A DNA stretch of 64,000 bases, taken from contig JAMHXF010000051.1 in the NCBI GenBank assembly GCA_035910535.1, positions 6,939 through 70,938 of the forward strand. Direction: 5' to 3'. Position numbers and translations under genes: made by a program. Below are positions 53,531-62,346 of this stretch, in pieces. Under the pieces are notes generated by a model that made no database searches, had not been told where the DNA came from, and was given only the letters and a program-made list of their open reading frames with translations. Each line of letters starts with the position of its first letter. Position 1 is the first letter of the stretch. Origin of the DNA: Archangium_A sp035910535 (GTDB lineage Bacteria > Myxococcota > Myxococcia > Myxococcales > Myxococcaceae).

Positions 53531-54028
53531 TCAGGGCATCGCGGTGCGGCACTCGGCGGGAATGCCCCCGTCGAAGGGCACGCCGCAGCCGGTGATGTCG
53601 AAGGTGCGCTCGGCGCCGTTGGCCGCGTTGCTCTGCACCGTCAGCTTGCCGGTGTAGCGGCGCGCTTCAGTGGGCGCGAAGACGACGCGCACGAGCATGT
53701 TCTTGTTGCCGGCGATGGTCGCAGGCACCGTCTCCGGCGAGGTGTCGTAGGTGAAGGCCGGGTCGCCGCTGTAGCTGATGGCGGTGATGTCGAGGTTGGC
53801 GGTGCTGCCGTTGGTGATCCGCAGCGACTCCTGCGGCTTGGTGCCGATGTACGTGCCGGAGTTGAACTCCAGCGCGAAGCCGATGCTGCCGCGATCGGGG
53901 CAGAGGTGCGGCGTCGACATCAACGTCTCGCCGTCGCAGGGCATGGGGTTGCTCGGCTGGCCGCAAGACGAGAAAGCAGACAGAATCGCCGCCGCACTCA
54001 AGCCTCCGATGAGAATCGCTCGCTTCAT
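53531..54028 (-). CDS. small lipoprotein with choice-of-anchor D-like beta domain
   Basis: 165 residues from ATG 54028 (AAGGA upstream); lipobox FSSC. The mature part resembles a choice-of-anchor D / ASPM-SPD-2-Hydin-like beta-sandwich: ESLRITNGSTANLDITAISY, NKNMLVRVVFAPTEARRYTG and FDITGCGVP. Such domains serve as ligand or anchor modules on the surface. Its start lies only 27 bases from that of the divergent lipoprotein, so the two promoters overlap each other's coding regions. Confidence 0.78.
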   Translation of the reverse strand: MKRAILIGGLSAAAILSAFSSCGQPSNPMPCDGETLMSTPHLCPDRGSIGFALEFNSGTYIGTKPQESLRITNGSTANLDITAISYSGDPAFTYDTSPETVPATIAGNKNMLVRVVFAPTEARRYTGKLTVQSNAANGAERTFDITGCGVPFDGGIPAECRTAMP

Positions 54029-54055
54029 GTCGGTGTCCTTCAAGGTGGGAAAAAC

Positions 54056-54547
54056 GTGGTGAAGCTACTTCAGGGACTGCTGTGTGCCGTCGCCGTGCTG
54101 GCCAGCGGCTGTGGGAGTGTTCGAGATCAATTCATCGGCACGCGCATCGCCGACGAGTGCAACGGCGCGTGGAACGTGTGCGCCACGACCGTGGGCTGCT
54201 TCGTAGGAGATCGCAGCTACGTCGAAGGCCGCTTCCCCGGGAAGAATAAGCTGGGCATTCAGCTCTTCGAGCCCTCGGAGGTCACGGTGAGCATGCTGCT
54301 CTTCGAGACCGCCGGCGCCGGCGACGCGACGGTCATCAACTTCTTCGAAGAGAGCTGCGGCTCGCGCGTGCGCGTCGAGCTCACGGGCCGCGCGCTGGTC
54401 GGCGAGAACGAGAAGTCGGGCTACGTGTTTCGCAGCGCCGAGCTGTCGGGTACGGGCGACCACCTCATCGAGGTCGAGAGCGACGCGCGCACGAAGTACC
54501 TGATGAAGATCGACGTGCTCCCGCTGCGCCTGCGCGACGTTCAGTGA
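54056..54547 (+). CDS. lipoprotein of unknown function
   Basis: 163 residues from GTG 54056 (AGGTGGG six bases upstream; GTG 54059 is an alternative). Lipobox VLASGC. The mature domain is beta-rich with four cysteines, three of them close together (DECNGAWNVCATTVGCF), likely disulfide-bonded. No family was recognised. The gene ends ten bases before the end of the GMC gene on the other strand. Confidence 0.76.
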   Translation: MVKLLQGLLCAVAVLASGCGSVRDQFIGTRIADECNGAWNVCATTVGCFVGDRSYVEGRFPGKNKLGIQLFEPSEVTVSMLLFETAGAGDATVINFFEESCGSRVRVELTGRALVGENEKSGYVFRSAELSGTGDHLIEVESDARTKYLMKIDVLPLRLRDVQ

Positions 54548-54556
54548 CATCGCGCT

Positions 54557-56203
54557 TCAGAGCCCCTTCTTCAGCCGCGCGATGAGCTTGTCGGCCACGC
54601 GGAACGAGTTGGCGGCGATGGTGAGCGTCAACGGCACTCCGCCGGAGGTCGGCATGAAGCTGCCGTCGACCACGTAGAGGTTCTTCACCGCGTGCGTGCG
54701 GCAGTCGGCGTCGAGCACGCTGGTCGCGGGATCTTTGCCGAAGCGACACGTGCCGCCCTGCAGAATCGTCGTCTCTCCGGCGACGCCCACGCGGTCGACG
54801 CGATCCGGCTGCAGGTGCGCGAGCACCTCTTCACCGCGATCGACGAGGAACTTCGTCATCGTGAAGTCGGTCGCGTGGCGCTTCACCGTGATGGCGGCGA
54901 CGGGCAGGCCGAACTTGTCTTTCACGTTGTTGTCGACGCCGACGTACGTGCCGTCGTTGGGCAGGAACTCGCCGTAGATCTCGAACTCGAGCACGCGGCT
55001 GTCGCGGTAGCTGCGCAGCTTGTCTTTGAGCGCCTTGCCGAACACGCCGCGCTGACCTTTGCCGGCGATGCCGACGGCCGCGAAGATGGGGTTGGGGTGC
55101 TGCCACATGAAGCCCAGCGTGCCGCCTTTGCGAAAGCCGAAGCGCTCGTCGGGCATCACGTAGAAGTCCTGCACGCTGCGGTTCACGAAGGGCAGGGTGC
55201 TCGAGAGCCACTCGTATTTCTTCGCGCTGAAGGTGGCCTTGCTCTGGCCGAAGCTCGAGAACAGCAGGTTCTTGCCGACCTGCCCGTTGTTGTTCGCCAG
55301 CCCCGACGGGAAGCGCGACGACACTGAATTGAGCAGCAGGCGCGCGCTCTCGACGGCCGTGCACGACGACACGATGACGCGCGCCGGTTGTTCTTGCGTG
55401 ACGCCGTCAGCGTCGAGGTACACCACGCTCTTTGCGTCGCCCTTCTCGTCGACGGTGATCTCCGTCGCCATGCATTTGGGGCGCAGCTCGACGTTGCCGG
55501 TGGCGATGGCTGCGGGAATGAGCGAGGCCGCCGTGCTGCTCTTGGCGCCGTGCTCGCAGCCGTAGCTGCCGCACAACGTGCAGTACACGCACGCGTCACG
55601 CCCCCGGTACGGACGACTGATGATGCCGCGCGCCGTGGGGATCGCGTGCCACCCGAGCGACTTCGCCGCCTTGTCGATTTCCTGGGCGACGGGGTGCTCG
55701 ACCAGCGGCGGCAGCGGGTAGTTGCCCTTGCGTGGCTCGAGGAACGGGTGCGGTACCGCGTTGCCGCTCACGCCCAGTTCGGCCTCGGCCTTGTCGTAGT
55801 ACGGCGCGAGGTCGGCGTAGGTGATGGGCCAGTCGACGACGTTGCTGCCCTTGGGCGCGCCGAGCTCCGTCTTCATGCGGAAGTCGACGGGCTTGAGCCG
55901 GTAGAAATACCCGCTCATGTGCACGGTGCCGCCGCCGACGCAGTTGGCCGTCCACGCTTCGTTGCTGCGCGAGTACGGCTTGTCGGCCCCCAGGCGCCAC
56001 AGGTGCGGCTCGTCCCACGGGAGCGGCATGAAGAAGTTGCGCCGCGAGTTGAGGATCTCGTCGTGGACGTAGTCTTCCTTCTGGTACCAGGCGCCCTTCT
56101 CGAGCAGCACGACCTTGAAGCCTGCGCGCCCCAGCTCGAGCGCCAGCGGCGCGCCACCTGCGCCCGAGCCCACGATGCACACGTCGACCGCGTCCTTCGC
56201 CAT
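54557..56203 (-). CDS. GMC-family FAD oxidoreductase
   Basis: 548 residues. The FAD motif VGSGAGGAPLALELGRAGF is at the N-terminus, NCVGGGTVHMSGY near 88 follows the GMC pattern, and the FAD/substrate end LYVVDGSFMPTSGGVPLTLT is at the C-terminus. A Cys cluster C205-x2-C208-x2-C211-x4-C216 (CVYCTLCGSYGCEHG) marks the subgroup that may carry an Fe-S centre. Its partner gene directly upstream encodes a gluconate 2-dehydrogenase subunit-3-like protein, so it is probably the catalytic subunit of an envelope polyol/sugar or alcohol dehydrogenase. It lacks its own signal, so export with the Tat-signalled partner is likely. Confidence 0.9.
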   Translation of the reverse strand: MAKDAVDVCIVGSGAGGAPLALELGRAGFKVVLLEKGAWYQKEDYVHDEILNSRRNFFMPLPWDEPHLWRLGADKPYSRSNEAWTANCVGGGTVHMSGYFYRLKPVDFRMKTELGAPKGSNVVDWPITYADLAPYYDKAEAELGVSGNAVPHPFLEPRKGNYPLPPLVEHPVAQEIDKAAKSLGWHAIPTARGIISRPYRGRDACVYCTLCGSYGCEHGAKSSTAASLIPAAIATGNVELRPKCMATEITVDEKGDAKSVVYLDADGVTQEQPARVIVSSCTAVESARLLLNSVSSRFPSGLANNNGQVGKNLLFSSFGQSKATFSAKKYEWLSSTLPFVNRSVQDFYVMPDERFGFRKGGTLGFMWQHPNPIFAAVGIAGKGQRGVFGKALKDKLRSYRDSRVLEFEIYGEFLPNDGTYVGVDNNVKDKFGLPVAAITVKRHATDFTMTKFLVDRGEEVLAHLQPDRVDRVGVAGETTILQGGTCRFGKDPATSVLDADCRTHAVKNLYVVDGSFMPTSGGVPLTLTIAANSFRVADKLIARLKKGL

Positions 56204-56844
56204 CAGCAGCCCTTCCCGCCACCGCAGATGAGTTGATGCAGCTTCTGACTGCCGTCGTAGGGGCTCGTCGGGTCGCCCTTTGCGTTGCGCCCGACGAGGT
56301 TGAAGCCGACGAGCTTCCAGCCGACTTCTCCCTGGTTGCCGCCGTAGCTGGGGTCGCCCAGAAAACCCTCGAGGCAGAGCACGACGAGGATCTCGTACCA
56401 GCGCGCTTCACCGGTGGTGGCGGGCGAGTCTTTGAAGATGGTGAGCAGCTCGTCTTGCTGCGCGGCGGTGGCTTCTGCGAAGGGCTTCTTGAACATGCTC
56501 TTCGCGCGGCGATCGAGCGCCGCGAGGCCGGGCACGAAGTTCTTCCGCATCTGCTCCAGCGCTTCGGTCTGCAGCATGCGGTCGATGTACTCGGGCACTT
56601 TGGCGTCGAGCGCGCCGGGGTCTTCGTCGCGCGGAATGATGCGCTCGGCCGCCGCGCTCAACGTGGCCCACTCGACGTCGGTGAACGTCTTGTGCGACAT
56701 CGTGAGCGCCTGCTTCGGCGGCGCGGCGGCGACGGGCGGAGCGTCGTCTTTCTTGCACCCGTTACCGAGCAGCACCGCTCCACCACCGAGGAACGTGAGC
56801 CGCCGAACGAATACGCGGCGTGAGAGGTCGTCGTCGGGCTCCAT
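56203..56844 (-). CDS. gluconate 2-dehydrogenase subunit 3-like Tat lipoprotein
   Basis: 213 residues from ATG 56844 (the long upstream frame is excluded). A twin-arginine-type start (SRRVFVRRLTFLGGGAVLLG) ends in a lipobox-like GNGC. The mature part matches the gluconate 2-dehydrogenase subunit 3 pattern: WATLSAAAERIIPRDEDPGAL and GFLGDPSYGGNQGEVGWKLV. It would carry the GMC subunit through the Tat system and tether it. The stop and the GMC ATG overlap by one base. Confidence 0.87.
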   Translation of the reverse strand: MEPDDDLSRRVFVRRLTFLGGGAVLLGNGCKKDDAPPVAAAPPKQALTMSHKTFTDVEWATLSAAAERIIPRDEDPGALDAKVPEYIDRMLQTEALEQMRKNFVPGLAALDRRAKSMFKKPFAEATAAQQDELLTIFKDSPATTGEARWYEILVVLCLEGFLGDPSYGGNQGEVGWKLVGFNLVGRNAKGDPTSPYDGSQKLHQLICGGGKGC

Positions 56845-56888
56845 CGAGGGGCGGAGTGTTCGCTCAAGCCCGCGCTGTTGCAAGAAGA

Positions 56889-56928
56889 GGGGTGTCCACC
56901 CCAGTGCCGTTGACTGTCCTCCACAGTC
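56889..56928. promoter_or_regulatory. palindromes and inverted copy of GTGGAGGACAGTC in the divergent promoter
   Basis: In the 121-base divergent region upstream of both the GMC operon and the propeller lipoprotein, GGGGTG-TC-CACCCC (56889-56902) precedes GACTGT-CCTCC-ACAGTC (56912-56928). The latter contains the exact reverse complement of the 13-mer at 42081-42093. Confidence 0.55.
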
Positions 56929-56965
56929 GTCACGGGAGTTGGATTGGCTACGATGCCGACCCCTC

Positions 56966-58333
56966 ATGACTCGTATTGCTCTCGTGACGTTCGTGGCGTT
57001 GACGCTGTTCGCGTGTCCTAACGATCCCGGTTCTGACGGAGGCACTGGCGGCGGGCGCGGCGGCGGCACCGGTGGTGGTGGAGGCCTCGAGCCGTTCACC
57101 ATCAGCGAGCTCGACGGCACGGCGCGCAACACCATCTACTTCGCGATGGCCGTCGACCCGGCGACCGAGCGCGTGGGCGTCGCGTACTACACGCCGGCCG
57201 GCACCGAGACGATCATGGGCACGCCCGACTACGACCTGAAGTACGTAGAGTGGAAGCAGGGCGTGGTCAGCGCGCCCGAGAAGGTGGCGCTGGTGCAGCG
57301 CTTCGTCGGGCTCGCCATCGCCTTTGACCCGTCGACTGGCGAGCCGGTCATCGGGTTTCTGGGCGGCGCGTCGCAGACCGGCACGTCGATCTTCTGGTAC
57401 CAGAGCGACGCGGTGCTGGCCCGTCGCTCTGCGGGCACGTGGACCGAGTCGATCGTCGCGGCGACGGGTGATCAAGTGACCTGCGGCAACGTGGTCAGCG
57501 ATCGCGGCTTCCTCGTGGGCTTGTGGCCCGCCATCGCCTTTGACCCGACGGGCAAGTTCTATTTCGCGTACCGCGACGCGCACAACGGCCAGTTCGGCAA
57601 CCAGGACTACAACGCCTCCGACGTCGAGCTGTGGGAAGGCACGTCGCTGCCTCCGACCACGCCCACGTGTCTGGCCCAGGGCGGCAACAACAAAGACGCG
57701 TGGGGCGGTCACCTGCAGATGATCATCGGCGCCGACGGCCAGCCCGCCATCGTCTACGACCAGATGCCCGGCGCGGCCGACACCAACGGCGGCAACGTCA
57801 TCTTCCAGCGGCGCAACACCGACGGCTCGTGGACCCCGGCCGGCTCGCTCATCACGGTGGTGAACACGCAGACCGGCGCGTCGCTCGCGTACGACTCCAC
57901 CGAGGGCTACGGCATCGCCGCCATCGAGCGCTCGACCAACCAGCTGCTGTACGTGAAGTCGGCGAACGGCACGAACTGGAGCGCGCGCGACGAGGTCTTC
58001 GGCTCTGGCACCGGCGGCTGGTACCCGTCACTCGCGATGGACCCCGAGCACCACGAGCCGGCCATCGCCTTCTACATCTGCAGCGCGCGCAGCTCCGTGC
58101 CTGAGACCGGCTGTGCGACGAGCGAAGATCGCCTCGTCGTCACACAGCGCATCGCCGGCGAGTGGCGCGAGACGGTGGTCGACGAGGCGGGCGGCTACGC
58201 GCCGAAGCTCGGCTTCTTCGGCTCGTCGTCGGGCGCGAAGAAGGTCGTGGTGTACCGCCAGCCCGCGTCGATTGATGCGAACGGTCAGACGGTCGCGAAC
58301 GTCGGCGCGCTGAAGATCGCGGTGGAGCGATGA
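56966..58333 (+). CDS. propeller-like surface lipoprotein
   Basis: 455 residues from ATG 56966; lipobox LTLFAC followed by a Gly-rich spacer (~25-45), a common surface-exposure arrangement in myxobacteria. The rest is repeated beta blades with BNR/sialidase-like or WD-like spacing (IAFDPSTGEPVIGFLGG, WPAIAFDPTGKFYFAYRDAH, YPSLAMDPEHHEPAIAFYIC). No catalytic residues are evident. It overlaps the following small lipoprotein by four bases. It is a probable binding protein. Confidence 0.8.
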   Translation: MTRIALVTFVALTLFACPNDPGSDGGTGGGRGGGTGGGGGLEPFTISELDGTARNTIYFAMAVDPATERVGVAYYTPAGTETIMGTPDYDLKYVEWKQGVVSAPEKVALVQRFVGLAIAFDPSTGEPVIGFLGGASQTGTSIFWYQSDAVLARRSAGTWTESIVAATGDQVTCGNVVSDRGFLVGLWPAIAFDPTGKFYFAYRDAHNGQFGNQDYNASDVELWEGTSLPPTTPTCLAQGGNNKDAWGGHLQMIIGADGQPAIVYDQMPGAADTNGGNVIFQRRNTDGSWTPAGSLITVVNTQTGASLAYDSTEGYGIAAIERSTNQLLYVKSANGTNWSARDEVFGSGTGGWYPSLAMDPEHHEPAIAFYICSARSSVPETGCATSEDRLVVTQRIAGEWRETVVDEAGGYAPKLGFFGSSSGAKKVVVYRQPASIDANGQTVANVGALKIAVER

Positions 58334-58848
58334 AGAAGCTGGGGCTGCTCCTGATGCTGGCGTCGTGCGGCCTCGACAACTCGCTGGGTGGGAGCTTGAG
58401 CGAGGTCTTCCCGCTCGAGATCTCGAGCGTGGAGGTCGCGCGCAACGACGAGGCCATGCAGATCACCTACTTCCGCAACCGCGGCGTCTTCCTCGACGTG
58501 GTGGCGCGCGTGTCGGTCTCGCTGCGGCTCGATGGCGTCGCCGAAGACGGCGGCGTTCCCTACGTGCTCCCGGCTCCCGGCAAGCGCGTTGAGGTGGTCG
58601 GTGACTACGTGCCCGGCAACCCGCGCTGCGCCGTCACCAACGCGCCCGGCGGAGAGCCAGTTCGAAACATGCCGCGCATCAAGCGGGGCGACTTCACCAT
58701 CACCGAAGGTGGCGACCTGGGCGAAGTCACAGCCGGGAACTTCTCGGTGTTGTTCGAGCAGGAAGGTGGCGACGTCGGCTTCGGGCGCACGCTCTTCGGC
58801 AACTTCAAAGGTGAGCTGCAAGACGCCGGCTTCGGCGAGCTCCCCTGA
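58330..58848 (+). CDS. small lipoprotein
   Basis: 172 residues whose ATG overlaps the upstream stop. Lipobox LMLASC (Cys13). The mature domain is beta-rich (FPLEISSVEVARNDEAMQI, TAGNFSVLFEQEGGDVGFG), with one more cysteine, and no known family was recognised. Coupling suggests that it works with the propeller lipoprotein. It ends four bases before the end of the PEGA kinase gene on the other strand. Confidence 0.76.
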   Translation: MKKLGLLLMLASCGLDNSLGGSLSEVFPLEISSVEVARNDEAMQITYFRNRGVFLDVVARVSVSLRLDGVAEDGGVPYVLPAPGKRVEVVGDYVPGNPRCAVTNAPGGEPVRNMPRIKRGDFTITEGGDLGEVTAGNFSVLFEQEGGDVGFGRTLFGNFKGELQDAGFGELP

Positions 58849-58852
58849 GGCG

Positions 58853-60229
58853 CTACGCCTTCTCGAGGAACACGCGCAGGTTGGTCGACGTGCCAGCCAC
58901 CACGACGGCCCAGCGCTCCACCGTGCGGTAGCCCGCAAGCTCGATGCGCACCTGATGCGGGCCCGACGGCAGTGTCAACGTGCGTGGCGTGAGGCCCATG
59001 TTCTTGCCCGCGACGATGACGGTGGCCGCCGCCGCGTGACCTCGCGCCGTCACCACCACGCGCAGCTGACCGGAGTCGGGGTTGAGCTCCACAGGGTTCT
59101 TGTCGCGCGTGCGCTCGTCGGTGTCGGCCGCAGCGACGTTCTTGTCGAAGCGCAGAATCACCGTCTTCTGTTCGCCTGAGACGTTGGTGTCGCCCAGCGC
59201 CGGAGCGCCAGGCACCGAGAGCACGTCGCCGTTCTCGGCCTCAGGCACGTCAGACTGACTGGGCACTGGCGGAGGCGGCTTCGCTTCGGGCCGCGTCGAC
59301 CTCGAGACCACCCGCGTGCGGTCTGCGGTGTCGATGTTGAACGCGCGCGCGAGGTCGACCTTCTTCACGCCAGCGGCCGCTTCGAGATCTGCGACGAACT
59401 GCAGCACGTCGCTCGGGCGTTCATCGCGACGCTTGGCGAGGCCACGAATGAGCACCTGCGAGACCCGCTGCGGCACCGACTTCACCAGCGCCGTGGCGTC
59501 GGGCGGCGGCGTGTTCTTGTGGCCGTACAGCACCTCGAAGTTGTTGTTGCCCAGGTACGGCGGGCGCCCGGTGAGCAGCTCGAAGGCGACGGCCGCGAGC
59601 GCGTAGATGTCGGTGCGCTTGTCGATGTCTTCGACGCCCAGAATCTGCTCGGGCGACATGTAATACGGAGTGCCCACCATGGCGCCGGGCCGCGTCAGCC
59701 CCGGGTTGGCCTGATCTCTGACCACGCCGAGGTCGAGAATGGTGATGCGGCCCTCGACGGTGAGGAACACGTTCTGCGGCTTGATGTCGCGGTGCACGAG
59801 GCTCTGGCTGTGCAGAAAGCCGAGGCCCGCACCGATCTGCTTCACGATGGTGACGGTCTCGGCCACGCCGATTTTGCCGCCGTTCTTCTCGAGCACCTCC
59901 GAGAGCGTCAGGCCCTCGAGAAACTCCATGACGATGAAGGGCAGCACGCCGCGGCGACCGTGGCCGTGAAAGGCCACGATGTTGTTGTGGCGAATGCTCG
60001 TCATCTTCTCGGCTTCGCGCTCGAAGCGGGCGACGACCTTCGGCTTGCGACAGTGCTCGGGCGCGAGGATCTTGATGGCGACGATCTTGTTCGCCTGCAC
60101 GTCGCGGCCGCGAAACACGCTCCCCATCGCGCCCTGGCCGATGCGTGTCTCGATGCGCCAGCGCCCATCGAGAATTTCGCCCGGCGTCACGTGAACGACG
60201 ACGGTGTGATCAAACGTATCCGCTGCCAA
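58853..60229 (-). CDS. Ser/Thr protein kinase with C-terminal PEGA domain
   Basis: 458 residues from TTG 60229 (weak AAGG upstream). The kinase domain (~20-285) has GQGAMGSVFRG, Lys53 (VAIKIL), HRD 146-148 (LVHRDIKPQN), DLG 166-168 in place of DFG, and SPEQ. After a Pro/Ala-rich linker (~305-385), a PEGA-like beta module closes the protein (~388-457; NMGLTPRTLTLPSGPHQVRI). There is no membrane helix. It would phosphorylate Ser/Thr in the cytoplasm, with the PEGA module as a binding part. The following gene is close, and the kinase is probably co-transcribed with it. Confidence 0.92.
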   Translation of the reverse strand: MAADTFDHTVVVHVTPGEILDGRWRIETRIGQGAMGSVFRGRDVQANKIVAIKILAPEHCRKPKVVARFEREAEKMTSIRHNNIVAFHGHGRRGVLPFIVMEFLEGLTLSEVLEKNGGKIGVAETVTIVKQIGAGLGFLHSQSLVHRDIKPQNVFLTVEGRITILDLGVVRDQANPGLTRPGAMVGTPYYMSPEQILGVEDIDKRTDIYALAAVAFELLTGRPPYLGNNNFEVLYGHKNTPPPDATALVKSVPQRVSQVLIRGLAKRRDERPSDVLQFVADLEAAAGVKKVDLARAFNIDTADRTRVVSRSTRPEAKPPPPVPSQSDVPEAENGDVLSVPGAPALGDTNVSGEQKTVILRFDKNVAAADTDERTRDKNPVELNPDSGQLRVVVTARGHAAAATVIVAGKNMGLTPRTLTLPSGPHQVRIELAGYRTVERWAVVVAGTSTNLRVFLEKA

Positions 60230-60241
60230 AGCGCAGCTACC

Positions 60242-61012
60242 TTACACGCTGACGCCGAAGAGCGCGGAGCCGTTGTCTCGGGTGACGCGACGCACGACGC
60301 CCGCCGAGAGCCCCGCTTTGCTGAGCCGGTGCGCCGCGCGCCCGAGCGCCAGAATGTCAGACGACCCGTCACCCGCAGCGGTGTCGAGCACCAGCCGCTC
60401 CGGCCCGAGCGCGCGCACGAGCGAGACAGCCTTCTCGACGGTCAGGTGCTCAGGGTGAAGCGTCAGGCCGGCGTAGAAGCCCAACTCCCGAATGGTGCGC
60501 ACGGTTCGCCCTACGGCGCCGTCGACCAGAATCTTCGCGCCTGGCAGCTCTGCGCGCTGCAGCACGTTGAGCAGCCGCCGCGTCACGCGCTCTTTCTCGA
60601 GGCCCGGCGCCGAGACGATGGCAGCGAGGTGGTATTGCTCGGCGAGCGCGAGCTGCTCGAGCAGCGCTTCTTCTTCGCGTTCGTCACCACGAAAAAGCCC
60701 CAGCTGCCCCAGCGCGATGACCTTGCCGCCGCGCAGATACGCGGGCAGCGCCTCCAGCACCTGACCGAAGCCGCGGCGTGGCAGCACGAGCGGGTGCACG
60801 CCGAGCGCGAGCCACGTCTTCAAGCCCGCGCGCTCGAGGCGCGGCACCTGGTGTTCGATGAGCTCGTCGAAGTGAGCGAACAGCCCTTCAGGTGTCGCCG
60901 GGTGCGCGCTCGCGTCGGCCACGGCGATGACCCCCTTCACGCCGAAGATCTGCAGCGTCTCGAGGTCTCGTTCGTCGAGCGAAGCAGGGTGAATGCGCGG
61001 GTCGAAGAACAT
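60242..61012 (-). CDS. TatD-like protein without the usual metal ligands
   Basis: 256 residues from ATG 61012. The TIM-barrel pattern follows the archaeal/EboC-type TatD proteins: a start DPRIHP where the family has DPHxH, then LALGVHPLVLP, VIALGQLGLF where the family has GE(I/L)G, AAIVSAP where a metal-binding His is expected, and ERLVLDTAAGDG. Three of the usual ligands appear replaced. It may be a non-catalytic relative. It is convergent in transcription with the PEGA kinase, which it precedes by 12 bases on the same strand, and divergent from the Hsp70 gene. Confidence 0.75.
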   Translation of the reverse strand: MFFDPRIHPASLDERDLETLQIFGVKGVIAVADASAHPATPEGLFAHFDELIEHQVPRLERAGLKTWLALGVHPLVLPRRGFGQVLEALPAYLRGGKVIALGQLGLFRGDEREEEALLEQLALAEQYHLAAIVSAPGLEKERVTRRLLNVLQRAELPGAKILVDGAVGRTVRTIRELGFYAGLTLHPEHLTVEKAVSLVRALGPERLVLDTAAGDGSSDILALGRAAHRLSKAGLSAGVVRRVTRDNGSALFGVSV

Positions 61013-61086
61013 CACGCGCAGTGTACGAAACACTGCAGTTTCTGCGAGCCAGCCGCGCCGAGCCGTGCGAGAGGCCCACGCCCGTC

Positions 61087-62331
61087 ATGGCTCTCTGCGG
61101 TCTCGATTTCGGTACCAGTAACAGCGCCGTCGCTCTGCCCAACGGCGAGGTGTTGCGCATCGACGCGCGTGCGTCACAACCCCGGCTCTTCCGCACGGTG
61201 CTCTTCTTCCCTGAAGACTCGGCAGAGGTGCTCGCAGGTCACGACGCCATCGAGCGCTATCAGGAAGACAACGCAGGCCGCTTCATTCAGTCGATGAAGA
61301 CGTGGTTGCCGGCGTCGAGCTTCACGCGCACCATTCTTCGCGGTCGCACGTTGACGCTCGAAGAGCTCATCGCCGTGTTTCTGCGCCGCATTCGGGTGGT
61401 CGCTGCCGAAGCAGCGGGCGAAGAGTTCGACTCGGTGGTGTTGGGGCGACCTGCGCGCTTCTCACCCGACGCGACCGTCGACGCGTTCGCCGAAGAGCGC
61501 CTGCGCAAGGCCGCCGAGCTCGCAGGCTTCACGTCGGTGAAGTTCCTCATCGAGCCCATCGCCGCCGCGCTCGCGTACGAAGCGCAGCTGAAGAAAGACG
61601 AAATGGTGCTGGTCGCCGACTTCGGCGCCGGCACCTCAGACCTCACGTTGATGCACCTGGGGCCCTCGCGCCGCGAACGCGCAGACCGCCGCGACGACGT
61701 CGTCGCGTCATCGGGCGTCTACGTCGGCGGAGATCGCTTCGACGCGGCCATCATGAAGCACAAGCTGTTCCCGTACTTCGGTCATGGCTCGACGTACCTG
61801 CCGACCATCACCGGCAAGCGCATGGAGATGCCGACCTACGTGTCGAGCCGCCTGCTCTCGTGGAACGAGATGTCACTGATCCGCGAGAAGAAGACGCGCG
61901 AGCTCATCGACATGATGCTCAAGACGAGCGACCGGAAGCCGGCCATCGAAGCGCTGCACGATCTCGTCATGTACAACCTCGGCTTCCGGCTCTACCGCGC
62001 CATCGAGCAGGCCAAGGTTGCGCTCTCGACGAGCAAGACGGCGACGCTCGACTTCGAGGAGGAGCGCATCTCGATTCACGAGACCATCACGCGCGACGAG
62101 TTCGACGCGGCGTCGGCGCACCTCATCACCGAGCTCGAAGAGACGACCGACGAGCTGCTCAGCCGCGTGCCGTCGAACGTGAAGATCGACTCGGTGTTCC
62201 TCACCGGCGGCTCGTCGCACGTGCCTGCGGTGCGGCGGCTCTTCGCGCGCAAGTTCGGCGAAGAGCGGCTGCGCACCGCCGACGCGTTCACCAGCGTGGT
62301 CGAAGGCCTGGGGCGCGCGTCGGGCGTTTGA
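61087..62331 (+). CDS. short Hsp70-family protein (YegD-like)
   Basis: 414 residues from ATG 61087. Actin-fold ATPase motifs are clear: phosphate-1 CGLDFGTSNSAVAL, phosphate-2 LVADFGAGTSDLTLMHL, and the adenosine motif VFLTGGSSHVPAVRRLF. The C-terminal substrate-binding domain of DnaK is missing, as in YegD and related short Hsp70s. The role is presumably chaperone-like, with unknown clients. It has no co-chaperone gene in the window. It converges on the gamma-glutamyltransferase gene. Confidence 0.9.
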   Translation: MALCGLDFGTSNSAVALPNGEVLRIDARASQPRLFRTVLFFPEDSAEVLAGHDAIERYQEDNAGRFIQSMKTWLPASSFTRTILRGRTLTLEELIAVFLRRIRVVAAEAAGEEFDSVVLGRPARFSPDATVDAFAEERLRKAAELAGFTSVKFLIEPIAAALAYEAQLKKDEMVLVADFGAGTSDLTLMHLGPSRRERADRRDDVVASSGVYVGGDRFDAAIMKHKLFPYFGHGSTYLPTITGKRMEMPTYVSSRLLSWNEMSLIREKKTRELIDMMLKTSDRKPAIEALHDLVMYNLGFRLYRAIEQAKVALSTSKTATLDFEEERISIHETITRDEFDAASAHLITELEETTDELLSRVPSNVKIDSVFLTGGSSHVPAVRRLFARKFGEERLRTADAFTSVVEGLGRASGV

Positions 62332-62346
62332 GGCCACGCGCCGCGC

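Noticed and set aside
53486..54055. Long open frame preceding the lipoprotein at 54056 (in the same frame)
   Set aside because: It lies antisense to the choice-of-anchor D-like lipoprotein, reads as Arg/His/Val-rich low complexity, and the lipoprotein signal peptide only begins at 54056.
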